The notes beneath the pieces were generated by a model, which was given only the letters and a program-made list of their open reading frames with translations, made no database searches and had not been told where the DNA came from. This document shows positions 1-7,444 of a stretch of 34,377 nucleotides of DNA, one piece after another. Position numbers and translations under genes: made by a program. Numbering within the stretch: the first letter of the stretch is position 1; every line of letters begins with the position of its first letter. The DNA is from Bacteriovoracaceae bacterium (lineage in GTDB: Bacteria; Bdellovibrionota; UBA2394): contig JAQBPA010000014.1 of assembly GCA_028287765.1 (NCBI GenBank), positions 1-34,377 of the forward strand, read 5' to 3'.

Positions 1-177
1 GACTCTGAGATACGGCCTGGGTCATTTATATTCCTTTGGTACTTCTTGCTGCCTCCAACCGCTCGTTGACAGTTTGAGCTCTGTCCTACTGCTTAGGCTC
101 GCTCTGAGTCTCAAGTCGTCAAGCGAATCCATGCTTTTCCTCAGCTCAACCTCCCTCCCGTCCACGAAATCAAATAC
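1..177 (-). repeat. Structured ~210-nt repeat, copy A (cut by window edge)
   Basis: Read on the minus strand, this stretch matches the repeats at 10104-10340 and 17799-18033. Shared blocks are CAGAGCGAG, GAGCGGTTG(A/G)AGGC and TATAAATGACCCAGGCC followed by GTATCTCA. The 5' flank GTATTTGATT (about 168-177) matches GTATTTAATT in copy D. The 3' closing arm lies beyond position 1. An internal stem can form between 109-117 and 1-10. This is the most diverged of the three clear copies. The function is unknown; a structured RNA or a non-coding mobile repeat both fit. Confidence 0.7.
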
Positions 178-274
178 AGGGTTCAACAGAATGAAATAAA
201 ATTTTTTTACTCTAAATTGATTGCGAGGGGGTTTTTGAATTGAATTGGGTTTTTTTTATTTTTTGTTTTTGGAT
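178..274. other. T-rich spacer between two divergent repeat copies
   Basis: This spacer separates copy A (minus) from copy B (plus). It is dominated by long T runs on the plus strand (about 200-207, 231-236, 250-271). If the repeats are transcribed, both promoters would sit here. The shared GTATT motif is at both edges, but no clear -35 box is visible. No gene is seen. Confidence 0.3.
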
Positions 275-497
275 TTTGTATTGTTGCTTAAGGTCCGGAC
301 GGGAGTTGAATTGAGGACGGACGCGTGGCTTCGGCAAAATTGAGCTCTAAGCTGGGCACCCAAAACGTGAGAAAGGAAGCCGCGAAACAGCTTAGGAGTA
401 CGCAAGGACTGCAATATGAAATGATAAACATCAATGGACGGTCTCAATTTGGACGGAGCCACGCGCCCGCCCGGAAATTCGACTCCCGTCCGGACCT
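275..497 (+). repeat. Structured repeat, diverged copy B with long inverted arms
   Basis: A near-perfect inverted repeat encloses 207 bp. Arm 291-329 (AGGTCCGGACGGGAGT, GAATT, CGCGTGGC blocks) pairs with 458-497. A second inner stem forms between AAATTGAG (337-344) and CTCAATTT (443-450). Total length, arm layout and the ~98-nt distance between the inner stem halves match copies C and D (about 100 nt). The 5' end (TGTATT flank, then GGACGGGAG...TTGA...TGAGGA) resembles copy A. Primary sequence in the middle is poorly conserved, so membership is inferred from layout and the 5' end. It ends about 40 bp before the CDS at 538. Confidence 0.5.
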
Positions 498-537
498 TTC
501 ATTGGGCTCACGCCCACATCTATGTTAAATTCCTTTC

Positions 538-1980
538 ATGGGGGGATTTGGATTTTTTCTTTTTGCTTTGGTTAGTCAAACTACGAACGCTTCCTCAGTT
601 TCTACTCCTCCTGTAGCCGTTGCCACAAATGCGATTACTCCCGCTCCTTCTGCTCCTCCGTTTTCTGAGCAGGTGATCAAGACGACCATTGATTATATTG
701 GTTATGTTGAAAATGGGCGGCTTGTTGAACTTGGACTTCGGCGGCTTGAACAAATTTTAAAGAAAATGGATTTGTCTAATCGCGATGATTTGAGAGCTGC
801 TCTCGTTAAAGTGATGTCGCTCGATCCTGCCACTCAGACAGCATCGAACTCTGTTGGTTTTTTTCTTAGAAATTCTGCGGGTGAATCTCTTGGGCATGCG
901 AAACTTGTCGATCAATCGAGCACGGAGTTGATTGCGCTTTTGAAAGGTAAAGAGACTACGCCCTCTGAAGCCGCGCTTGTTGAGTATGCAAAAACCACCA
1001 AAAAAAGTCCTGGCGCTCCTTTGATTGATGCACTGAAAGATTTGAAAATGTATAAAACTTTATCGAATATTGCGCTGCATTCTGCCGATAAAGCGATTAT
1101 TTCTTACCTTGTTCAAATTGCGCAGTCGGAAAATAATTTAGATTTAATTTATGGCCTCGATGGAAAAGATGCGGCCGATGCTGTGGTGAAGAGTCTTCGA
1201 CTTCATCTGGAAGTTCCTGAAGCGCCTTCGAATATTACCGGAACACTGACGACCTATCATTCTGGATTACTTTCGTGGAAAGATAATAGTTCTAACGAAG
1301 ATGGTTTTCTGATCGAGCGATCAGTAAACGGTGATCCCTTTAAACAATTAATTCGGCTTCCTTCGAATCAAATTTATTATCAAGACGATGGCTTGAAGCC
1401 AAAAACTAAATATGAATATAAAATAAGATCTTTCAATTGGAATGCTGGAATGATCGCGACGAATTCCGTCGTGATCGAAACGCCCACTCTTCCCGATCCT
1501 CTGCCGCATCCTGAACCTGTAGCACCTCCCACTCCAGCTTCTCCGTCGCCGAGTCTTCTTTTTGGAGATTTAATTCGAACGCTTCGACTTGAAGTTGAAG
1601 GAGAGCCTCACAACGAGACCCTTCAGGTACTCATTGATATTTTGAAAATGGGAACTGATCCTGTCGATGTGGCAATCGAAATTGGAAAACTTGCCGAGTT
1701 TAAATTCGAGCGGAAGCTCTTTGACTTTGATGTTAAAGCCGCTTCACTCGGTGTTGATATGATCGACGCGTTTCGTTGGCGAAGTGGATACGAATCCACC
1801 GATATTACTCTTATTGAAAGTTTGCGTCGCGATTATGCTACAAAATTAAATTTGAACAGAATGAGTTTAGAGAAAAGATTTTTTGCAGATCTAGAAACGA
1901 CTCAGCCAACGCCCACCCCTATCTCGGTGAACCCACCAACGACGACACCGCCTTCAGGAACTCCTCCGAGATCTCGTTAG
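538..1980 (+). CDS. Exported FN3-domain protein, function unknown
   Basis: A 480-residue protein. Residues 1-20 are a short hydrophobic stretch (MGGFGFFLFALVSQ...) that could be a signal peptide, although it lacks the usual positive charges. Residues about 25-220 are mainly helical and of no recognised family. About 225-318 read as a fibronectin type III domain (APSNITGTL, LSWKDNSSNEDGFLIER, LKPKTKYEYKIRSFN), followed by a Pro-rich linker (about 319-343), a second helical region and a Thr/Pro-rich tail. The ATG at 538 is the only standard start after an in-frame stop at 526-528, but no Shine-Dalgarno sequence is visible, so the true start may be downstream or non-standard. FN3 modules usually mediate contacts outside the cell. 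Structured repeat copy B lies just upstream. Confidence 0.75.
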   Translation: MGGFGFFLFALVSQTTNASSVSTPPVAVATNAITPAPSAPPFSEQVIKTTIDYIGYVENGRLVELGLRRLEQILKKMDLSNRDDLRAALVKVMSLDPATQTASNSVGFFLRNSAGESLGHAKLVDQSSTELIALLKGKETTPSEAALVEYAKTTKKSPGAPLIDALKDLKMYKTLSNIALHSADKAIISYLVQIAQSENNLDLIYGLDGKDAADAVVKSLRLHLEVPEAPSNITGTLTTYHSGLLSWKDNSSNEDGFLIERSVNGDPFKQLIRLPSNQIYYQDDGLKPKTKYEYKIRSFNWNAGMIATNSVVIETPTLPDPLPHPEPVAPPTPASPSPSLLFGDLIRTLRLEVEGEPHNETLQVLIDILKMGTDPVDVAIEIGKLAEFKFERKLFDFDVKAASLGVDMIDAFRWRSGYESTDITLIESLRRDYATKLNLNRMSLEKRFFADLETTQPTPTPISVNPPTTTPPSGTPPRSR

Positions 1981-1991
1981 TTCTTTTACGT

Positions 1992-2648
1992 GTGAGTCGT
2001 TTAACCAAAATTTTTGAACTTTACCGAATGGACAATGTTCCTTTATGGCTTCAACCCATTTATTTGTTTTATGGCTACGGATTAGGATTCCTTTATTTTT
2101 TTTATATTCATTTGGTGCATTTCACATCCAAAATCGAAATAAAAAATCGCGAGCTTTTAAATAACGTGCCCTCCATTCATTGCCTTTGGCATCGCGATGC
2201 ATGGATTTATTTTTGTAGTTTTATTTATAAAGAGCACGTTTGGCTGACGCATCCGTATTGGTATATGAAACCGACACACGTCGCGTTCAATCTTTGCGGA
2301 TTAAAAGCTTGGGTTTTTGGATCGACAGGAAATGATGGCCGAAAAGCCGCTGACGAAATTGTAAAATATTTAAGAGAAGGATCATCAACGTGGATCTCCC
2401 CCGACGGTCCAGCAGGCCCTCCTCAACAATTAAGAAAGGGCGTTCTTCATATCTCGGCCCAAAGCAGCGCTCCCATTTTGCCGATGAGATTCAAAATCAA
2501 AAAATACATTCGCCTCTGGGGTTGGGACAAAATGCTCATGCCGCTGCCATTTGCTCGGATTGAAATAGAAATCAGAATGCCAATCGAAGTGACAGAAAAT
2601 AATATTGAGGAAGCAAGAGCGCTATTGATTGAGAGTCTTGGAAGTTAA
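1992..2648 (+). CDS. DUF374-type lysophospholipid acyltransferase-like protein
   Basis: A 218-residue protein resembling the DUF374 / COG2121 group of the LPLAT acyltransferase superfamily, membrane-associated enzymes thought to acylate lipids or lipid A-like glycolipids. Visible signatures are the LWHRDAW histidine motif (residues 65-71), FGSTGNDGRKAADEI (about 109-123), and the family hallmark SPDGPAGPP (136-144) followed by LRKGVLHISAQSSAPILPM. An N-terminal hydrophobic segment (about 17-45) probably anchors it to the inner membrane. The gene starts with GTG at 1992, 11 bases after the preceding stop; ATG at 2028 is an alternative. Neither has a good ribosome site, so translation may be coupled to the upstream gene. 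The substrate cannot be told from the sequence. The gene converges with the minus-strand gene ending at 2670. Confidence 0.75.
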   Translation: MSRLTKIFELYRMDNVPLWLQPIYLFYGYGLGFLYFFYIHLVHFTSKIEIKNRELLNNVPSIHCLWHRDAWIYFCSFIYKEHVWLTHPYWYMKPTHVAFNLCGLKAWVFGSTGNDGRKAADEIVKYLREGSSTWISPDGPAGPPQQLRKGVLHISAQSSAPILPMRFKIKKYIRLWGWDKMLMPLPFARIEIEIRMPIEVTENNIEEARALLIESLGS

Positions 2649-2669
2649 ACTTCTCGCAAGAACGCTGCC

Positions 2670-5441
2670 TTACTTAGTTTCCTTCATTTTTGCGATGCGT
2701 TTTTCGCCACGGAGTCGGATTTTTTCCAAAACATCCTCAGGCCATCCTACCTTTCGAAGTGCCTCAATGGCACCTTCATACATGGAGCCAAGGTCTGAAG
2801 CCGCACCTGGCTTCAATTGATATTGATCGACGTGATAGTTTCTAAATTTGGGGGGCTCACCGTTGTTAAATGAATTCGAGGCGTCACGATAAGCTTCAGA
2901 ATTATTTTGAATAGTTCTTCCTTCGTTATCGCCATTTGAATTCGACAAAGCTTGGCCTTCAAGTGAAGTAGTTCCCCAATTGTGAGTTGCCGTCACTGTA
3001 ATCGCACCGGTTTGGTCGAGCATCCATAAAAATTCAGATTCGACATCTTCTCTGATTTCAGAAATCGCTCCTGGTAAAATTTCGTCCATTAAAACAAGCG
3101 TGAACGGATTTTCTAACGCTTTATTGTAAATGGATAAGAGCACCTTTCCCTGCGACATAAATAAACTTAAATCGTCTTTAGGACTATCCTTCGGATGTAC
3201 GAAGGCCACAATATTTAAAGGGGTCTGCTCGGCAGACTCGGCAGCGACCGGGCTTCCCAACTGTGTAGGAACAATTTCCTGAGCTAACGCACGTTGGACT
3301 GTCGTTTTACCTTTTCCATTTGGACCCGTGATGATCATATGCCGACCTGCATGAACACCGAGTTCCACGGAATTGGGCACAGATGTGGTCGGAGATTTTT
3401 CCAAATACCGAGGGGAATGAAAATTATTTATTTTCAAAATGGGTCCTATTGCAGAATCAGGCTCAAGAACTTTGGGGAAAGTCGACCAACCTCGATTGAG
3501 AGCATTGTTTGCAATATCATAGTACATCGCAAGTTCTGCCCAAGCCTCTTCAACTTGGTTTAATGTGCTTCGATGAAGCTCCATAATTTTGACAAAAGTG
3601 CGAACTCGATTTTCTAAAGAAGGATTACCTAATAAATTTTCTACTAGTTCAGCTATCGAATCCGAGTGGGAGCGCAGGAAGCACGAATCTAAAACCCATG
3701 CCAACTCCCTCAGTCGAGGAGAATCTGCGCCCCTGATTTTTTCTCGAATCGCCCGAATCTCCGTAAAGAAAAGGGCAATTTCGGTCATATGTTTTTGTGC
3801 CCGAGTCCGAACATAAAGATCTTTTGAGGCTCTCTTCGAAAGTATATCGTAAGCCCGTCCGTAAAAATGTTCGGTAAGATCTGGCTGAAACTTAGCCATG
3901 AAAGTATGCATCCAAGTTTTGGAATTGGAGCTTTTATAAATTTCGCCAAGCCTCTTAGTGAGCAAGGATTCCGACTCCAAGAGCTCACGAACAGCGCCTT
4001 GTCTTCGCTGAATTTCTATGACATCCACTAACGAACTCGCTAAATAAGCAGAGATTCTTGATTTCGAGATGAGATCTTGAGGGGAAGAAAAACCCAAAGC
4101 ATCCAGATCTAGTTGTTGAAAACTGGAGTCTTCAACATTGCTTAAGTCGTTATTGCGACGGAACATGCCTACACGCTTAGGCCCATTACCGTAGCTGTTC
4201 CATGTTTTCAAAAGATTTTCGATCTCTGTTCGTTCTACCGCAGTAATTTGCGTGAGAGGTGAAGTGTAGCTCTCAGGCTTTAGTTTGGATTTCACATATC
4301 TATCGAATTCAATTCCTAGGCCGGGAATACTAAGATTGTGTCGATGCAAAATCTGATCATAAAGCGTTGTGTGTTCCAATGCTCGAGCAAGGGTTTCGTG
4401 GGATTTAGCTAAATTTTGATCACCTAACTCTGTTGCCTCAACTGCCATTCTGCGCTGTTCAAAAATTAATTTGTTCTTGAGTTCTGTCGCTTCACTCTCC
4501 ATTTGTGAAGCCGTTTCATTTGCACTTCGGTTGAGTTTTTCTTGTAATTTGGATCGTGTACTCGGAAAACTCGACAGCTTCCACCTCAGTCGATCCAAAT
4601 CTTTGGTGAGTCTAAAAATTTTTCTTAATTTTTCCATTTTTGGATAAGCTAAGTGATAAATCAAATCTTCTGGCCGAAAATATACATCAAATGGAATATG
4701 CCTTTGCACGCCGTTAATAAATAATTGAACAACATTTTCATTTTCATTTTCATTCTTCTCTAGCGCAACAAGAAGTTCATCTCGCATAGCCATTAACTCA
4801 ACTTTTTTCCCATTACTCTCCATCATCAAAACACCTTCGGGCGTTACAAGCTGATCGCCTGCTTGCGTTCCTGCCTCTCTCGCAGATTTGCCTTGCGCAA
4901 TGAGAGCGGCTTGGATTTTTTGCCAATCTTTAAAATGTTGAAATTCGTGACGAAGAACTGGCTCAGTCGCTTCAGCTGGAATGGCTACAATCGGTTTACC
5001 CTTTTCGACTCTGAAATAAGGAATATTCAGTCTTGAGATACGCAGTTCGCCTCCCCCATCTCGAATTATTTGCTCAGTCTCATTCAGAAATTTTTGTGAA
5101 ATATTTTTAATTTGGTTCGCGTTAAAAGCGCATTCAACTTCGTTGAATACGCCCATAATTAAATCTTCAGCTTCATGATCAATTTTTCGTCGTGTAGCTT
5201 TGGTGATTCGCGCTTCGAGTCCTTTAAGTGCAGGAAAAGGTTTTTGCGCATCGCTCTGAAATTTTTCAGAGATTATTTGCATAGCGGTAAAACAACTGAC
5301 GACCGTTGCCTTCACAGCTTTCAGGCTGTTGTTGGGTTTCGAAAACGCAAGGCTTTGGAAAATTAGCAAGAACAGCGATGCAAGAAATGCGCGCTTTAAA
5401 ATATTGCAAAGAATGGCGGGCAAATTCAAAAGCCTTGTCAC
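2670..5441 (-). CDS. Signal peptide / HExxH / MutS-type ATPase fusion protein
   Basis: A 923-residue protein. Residues 1-34 look like a signal peptide or N-terminal anchor: basic start, hydrophobic core about 19-33, then FSKP. A zinc-peptidase-like motif HEFQH sits at 165-169, with acidic residues downstream (KKVELMAMRDE, about 213-223) that could supply a third ligand. The middle (about 240-650) is long, charged and helical, like the lever and clamp helices of MutS relatives. The C-terminal third is a MutS/ABC-type ATPase: Walker A GPNGKGKTT (706-714), Walker B LVLMDE (777-782 region), and TATHNW as the switch histidine. It differs from bona fide MutS, encoded separately at 7445, in lacking the mismatch-binding N-terminal domain. 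A MutS ATPase behind a secretion signal is hard to explain, since ATP is not expected in the periplasm; it may be membrane-anchored or delivered elsewhere. Start is GTG at 5441 with no clear ribosome site. Confidence 0.8.
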   Translation of the reverse strand: MTRLLNLPAILCNILKRAFLASLFLLIFQSLAFSKPNNSLKAVKATVVSCFTAMQIISEKFQSDAQKPFPALKGLEARITKATRRKIDHEAEDLIMGVFNEVECAFNANQIKNISQKFLNETEQIIRDGGGELRISRLNIPYFRVEKGKPIVAIPAEATEPVLRHEFQHFKDWQKIQAALIAQGKSAREAGTQAGDQLVTPEGVLMMESNGKKVELMAMRDELLVALEKNENENENVVQLFINGVQRHIPFDVYFRPEDLIYHLAYPKMEKLRKIFRLTKDLDRLRWKLSSFPSTRSKLQEKLNRSANETASQMESEATELKNKLIFEQRRMAVEATELGDQNLAKSHETLARALEHTTLYDQILHRHNLSIPGLGIEFDRYVKSKLKPESYTSPLTQITAVERTEIENLLKTWNSYGNGPKRVGMFRRNNDLSNVEDSSFQQLDLDALGFSSPQDLISKSRISAYLASSLVDVIEIQRRQGAVRELLESESLLTKRLGEIYKSSNSKTWMHTFMAKFQPDLTEHFYGRAYDILSKRASKDLYVRTRAQKHMTEIALFFTEIRAIREKIRGADSPRLRELAWVLDSCFLRSHSDSIAELVENLLGNPSLENRVRTFVKIMELHRSTLNQVEEAWAELAMYYDIANNALNRGWSTFPKVLEPDSAIGPILKINNFHSPRYLEKSPTTSVPNSVELGVHAGRHMIITGPNGKGKTTVQRALAQEIVPTQLGSPVAAESAEQTPLNIVAFVHPKDSPKDDLSLFMSQGKVLLSIYNKALENPFTLVLMDEILPGAISEIREDVESEFLWMLDQTGAITVTATHNWGTTSLEGQALSNSNGDNEGRTIQNNSEAYRDASNSFNNGEPPKFRNYHVDQYQLKPGAASDLGSMYEGAIEALRKVGWPEDVLEKIRLRGEKRIAKMKETK

Positions 5442-5516
5442 AAGTGTAAAATATGCAAATTCCGTACCAAATATTGAGAGTCGGAAAAAATAACGGATCA
5501 GCTAAGTACTTGAAGT

Positions 5517-5654
5517 TCATGGAATCGTAGTTAAGCGCTTTTTATTTCCAAGCAGGTATCGATCAAGTGCCTTCGTGACGCGAAGAATGCTTGAAGTAAC
5601 CCGCGTCAGTTTCACCCCGACAGGAACTTCGCACTTCGCGACATCTTTTCCCAT
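5517..5654 (-). CDS. Possible 45-residue small basic protein
   Basis: A short minus-strand frame encodes a basic 45-residue peptide (MGKDVAKCEVPVGV... ending LTTIP). It lies in the 396-bp gap between the MutS-like gene (same strand, 75 bp downstream) and the divergent secreted-protein gene. The AAGG preceding the ATG is too close to be an ideal ribosome site. The composition is plausible for a protein, but no family is recognised. The rest of the gap (5655-5770) shows nothing else beyond AT-rich sequence leading into the sigma-54 promoter. Confidence 0.25.
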   Translation of the reverse strand: MGKDVAKCEVPVGVKLTRVTSSILRVTKALDRYLLGNKKRLTTIP

Positions 5655-5770
5655 CCTTCAATAAAAATTCAGGAAAATATTTCAGACCAAAAATAAAAAA
5701 AGCTCTCAATTTACCTTTGAATTCAGTTATTTAAATTATTCACCCTGGGCAATTCACGTCCTGAGCACGT

Positions 5771-5786
5771 TGGCACGAACTTTGCA
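5771..5786 (+). promoter_or_regulatory. Sigma-54 (RpoN) -24/-12 promoter
   Basis: TGGCACGAACTTTGCA matches the sigma-54 consensus TGGCACG-N4-TTGCA exactly, with the required 10 bases between the GG and GC doublets. Transcription should start near 5797, giving a leader of about 40 nt before the ATG at 5838, which has a good GGGAG ribosome site. It lies in a non-coding region in the right orientation. It implies control by an NtrC-type activator; the only one in this window (19088-20377) seems to lack the sigma-54 contact loop, so the activator is probably encoded elsewhere. Confidence 0.85.
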
Positions 5787-5837
5787 CTTAGTATCAAGAA
5801 TGACGTGGGTTGAGGACTAAAAGTACGGGAGCAAATA

Positions 5838-6644
5838 ATGAACCATCGAAAGATATACTCAGTTTTAATCGGTCTTAGCGCGTCCATAGTGGTGATCGGC
5901 AACTTTCAGACACAAGCTCAAAATTTTTATGCATATCCTAACTCCATGTTAGCGAAGTATGAAAAAGCGGAGCAAGAACTTGAAGCACTCTATGGAAAAC
6001 CAGGAGAGAGAGCAAAAGCGGTTGAGATCCTAAATAAATTTTATGGATTCACTGAAGTTAAATTTGCTGGAATAGGAAAAAACGACCGCGAAACTCGTAT
6101 GGCCGTATTCATGGCGGAAAACCTCAAAAGGATTTTACCAGCTAATATAAGCGAATCCGCCTATATCGGGGTAGATCGAAGAGAAATTCACGCGGGCAGC
6201 TCTCAGGAACAAGAGCCGACAGATAAATCACGTAATATTATTATTACCTTTGATAAATCCGCCGGTGTTGATTTCAAGTTCCAAGTGGCCGATAAAAAAA
6301 TGAAAGATCCCAATGGAGAAACGATTCGCGAGCGTGTTGAAACATATCGCCTTAATGTCGGCGGAACAAGAACGCTACTCTCGACCGAAGATTTAAAAGC
6401 TTGGATGGCAACGATTATCAACTATAACGATTCGTACTATAAGCTAAATTATGATGTGCCCCCAGATGTCTCCGAAGGTGTCTCCGATCTTTTACGAAAA
6501 ATAGAATTATTAGGAAAGGGCGACACGGTCACTGTAACCAGAAAAGATGGCTCGGAAAAAACAGTATATGAAGTATATAAAAAGACGGATATCGATTCAT
6601 TGAAGAAGTCTGACTCCAAAGAATTGATACCTCCTGAGAAATAA
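5838..6644 (+). CDS. Secreted protein of unknown function under sigma-54 control
   Basis: A 268-residue protein with a clear signal peptide: basic MNHRK, hydrophobic core to about residue 22, likely cleavage after TQA (residue 27). The mature part (about 240 residues) is hydrophilic and begins with a helical stretch (SMLAKYEKAEQELEALYGKPGERAKAVEILNKFYGF). It has no membrane segments, cysteine pattern or catalytic motif that I recognise. ATG at 5838 is preceded by GGGAG at good spacing, about 40 nt downstream of the predicted sigma-54 start site. It is transcribed alone and divergently from the MutS-like gene. Sigma-54 dependence suggests expression in a particular life stage or nutrient state; that is inference. 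Confidence 0.85.
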   Translation: MNHRKIYSVLIGLSASIVVIGNFQTQAQNFYAYPNSMLAKYEKAEQELEALYGKPGERAKAVEILNKFYGFTEVKFAGIGKNDRETRMAVFMAENLKRILPANISESAYIGVDRREIHAGSSQEQEPTDKSRNIIITFDKSAGVDFKFQVADKKMKDPNGETIRERVETYRLNVGGTRTLLSTEDLKAWMATIINYNDSYYKLNYDVPPDVSEGVSDLLRKIELLGKGDTVTVTRKDGSEKTVYEVYKKTDIDSLKKSDSKELIPPEK

Positions 6645-6726
6645 AATACTGTCGGCACGGCTTTCAGAAATTTCCGTGTTTTCCACTTCGTACACCACAA
6701 GATTAATACAGCACTTCCTCAGAAAC

Positions 6727-7140
6727 GGACCTTGAAACGTCCCGCCAAAGGTGGGCCAATAAACAGACGGGGGTCTGCCCCCGTGGAAGTTCCTTATATC
6801 CAGGGCCATACTTCTATCGAAAAATTTTCAAATAAAATGGAAAGTCATGCTCGAAAAATAAAGTTCCCAAGGACTTGAAACGTCCCGCCAAAGGCGGGCC
6901 AATAAACAGACGGGGGTTCCCCCGTGGAGGTTCCTTATATGCGGGGCCATACTTCATACGAAAGATTTTCAAATGAAATGAAAAGTCATGCTCGAAAAAT
7001 AAATTGCCCAAGGACTTGAAACGTCCCGCCAAAGGCGGGCCAATAAACAGACGGGGGTTCCCCCGTGGAGGTTCCTTACGCGCAGGGCCATACTTCAATC
7101 GAAAAATTTTCAAATGAAACGAAAAGTGGTGCTCGAAAGA
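6727..7140 (-). repeat. Tandem array built from the tRNA-Leu 3' end (141-144 bp period)
   Basis: Three tandem units begin (plus-strand reading) with GGAC(C)TTGAAACGTCCCGCC at 6727, 6871 and 7012, spacing 144 and 141 bp. Each carries two GC-rich hairpins (for example 6884-6898 and 6910-6925). On the minus strand, which is the tRNA sense strand, each unit repeats the T-arm TTCAAGTCC and acceptor TTTCGAGCA of the adjacent tRNA-Leu plus its downstream flank. The tRNA itself thus acts as the first, intact member of the series. The period is a multiple of three, so a TTG-started frame (7113 to 6814) stays open through it, but I see no ribosome site. The layout is like the E. coli tyrT repeats. The hairpins could terminate transcripts or protect their ends. 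Confidence 0.85.
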
Positions 7141-7213
7141 GGACTTGAACCTCCACGGGGGTTACCCCACAAGCTTCTGAGACTTGCGCGTCTGCCAGTT
7201 CCGCCATTCGAGC
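7127..7213 (-). tRNA. tRNA-Leu(CAG)
   Basis: An 87-nt class II tRNA, folded by hand. Acceptor GCTCGAA pairs with TTCGAGC, followed by discriminator A and an encoded CCA (7127-7129). The D-arm is GCG...CGC with loop GAACTGGCAGA. The anticodon arm CAAGT/GCTTG encloses loop CTCAGAA with anticodon CAG, reading CUG. The long variable arm is GGGG-TAA-CCCC. The T-arm GGAGG/CCTCT encloses TTCAAGT. The gene lies alone on the minus strand with its repeat array directly downstream. A TATAAA-like box lies about 15 bases upstream, but no convincing -35 is seen. Confidence 0.95.
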
Positions 7214-7275
7214 TTTTATATTCCAGCAACATTTATAGTTATCACGAGGGTGTATATTCCTACAAGACTTCCTCA

Positions 7276-7296
7276 GCGGAACTGGCAGACGCGCAG
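7276..7296 (+). pseudogene. Inverted tRNA-Leu D-arm fragment
   Basis: GCGGAACTGGCAGACGCGCA (7276-7295) is identical over 20 bases to the D-arm region of the neighbouring tRNA-Leu but on the opposite strand (tRNA copy at 7185-7204 on minus). No acceptor, proper anticodon loop (T33 is missing) or T-arm follows, so it is a broken fragment. The two copies form an inverted repeat with a 71-bp loop that covers the start of the tRNA gene and its upstream region. Confidence 0.75.
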
Positions 7297-7315
7297 GGGC
7301 GCTACCTGTTTTAAT

Positions 7316-7332
7316 TTTTGTCTTCGACAAAA
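7316..7332. terminator. AT-rich hairpin in the tRNA/mutS gap
   Basis: TTTTGTC-TTC-GACAAAA forms a perfect 7-bp stem. It is AT-rich and not followed by a U tract in the plus direction; in the minus direction AAAATT follows. It could be a weak bidirectional terminator or insulator upstream of mutS. The rest of 7333-7444 shows no gene and no clear promoter. Confidence 0.3.
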
Positions 7333-7444
7333 GAGCAGTTCCCTTTGAATTGAGGGCCTTCGATTTCTACCAAAATGGCCAAGTCGAGCCTTTAGACCTT
7401 AAAAACTCTTGAGTTCGTTTGAAGCTCTCTCCTAGATTGGCGCG

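Noticed and set aside
6814-7113. Basic 99-codon frame through the tandem repeats
   Set aside because: It starts with TTG, has no ribosome site, and is open because the repeat period is a multiple of three. Kept only as a comment because of the tyrT/Tpr parallel.
6727-7140. CRISPR array
   Set aside because: The units are about 141 bp and repeated throughout, without unique spacers, and no cas genes are present.
7076-7330. 84-residue frame with MAELADAQ... across the tRNA-Leu
   Set aside because: It is a translation of the tRNA gene itself, a well-known false protein from tRNA-Leu loci.
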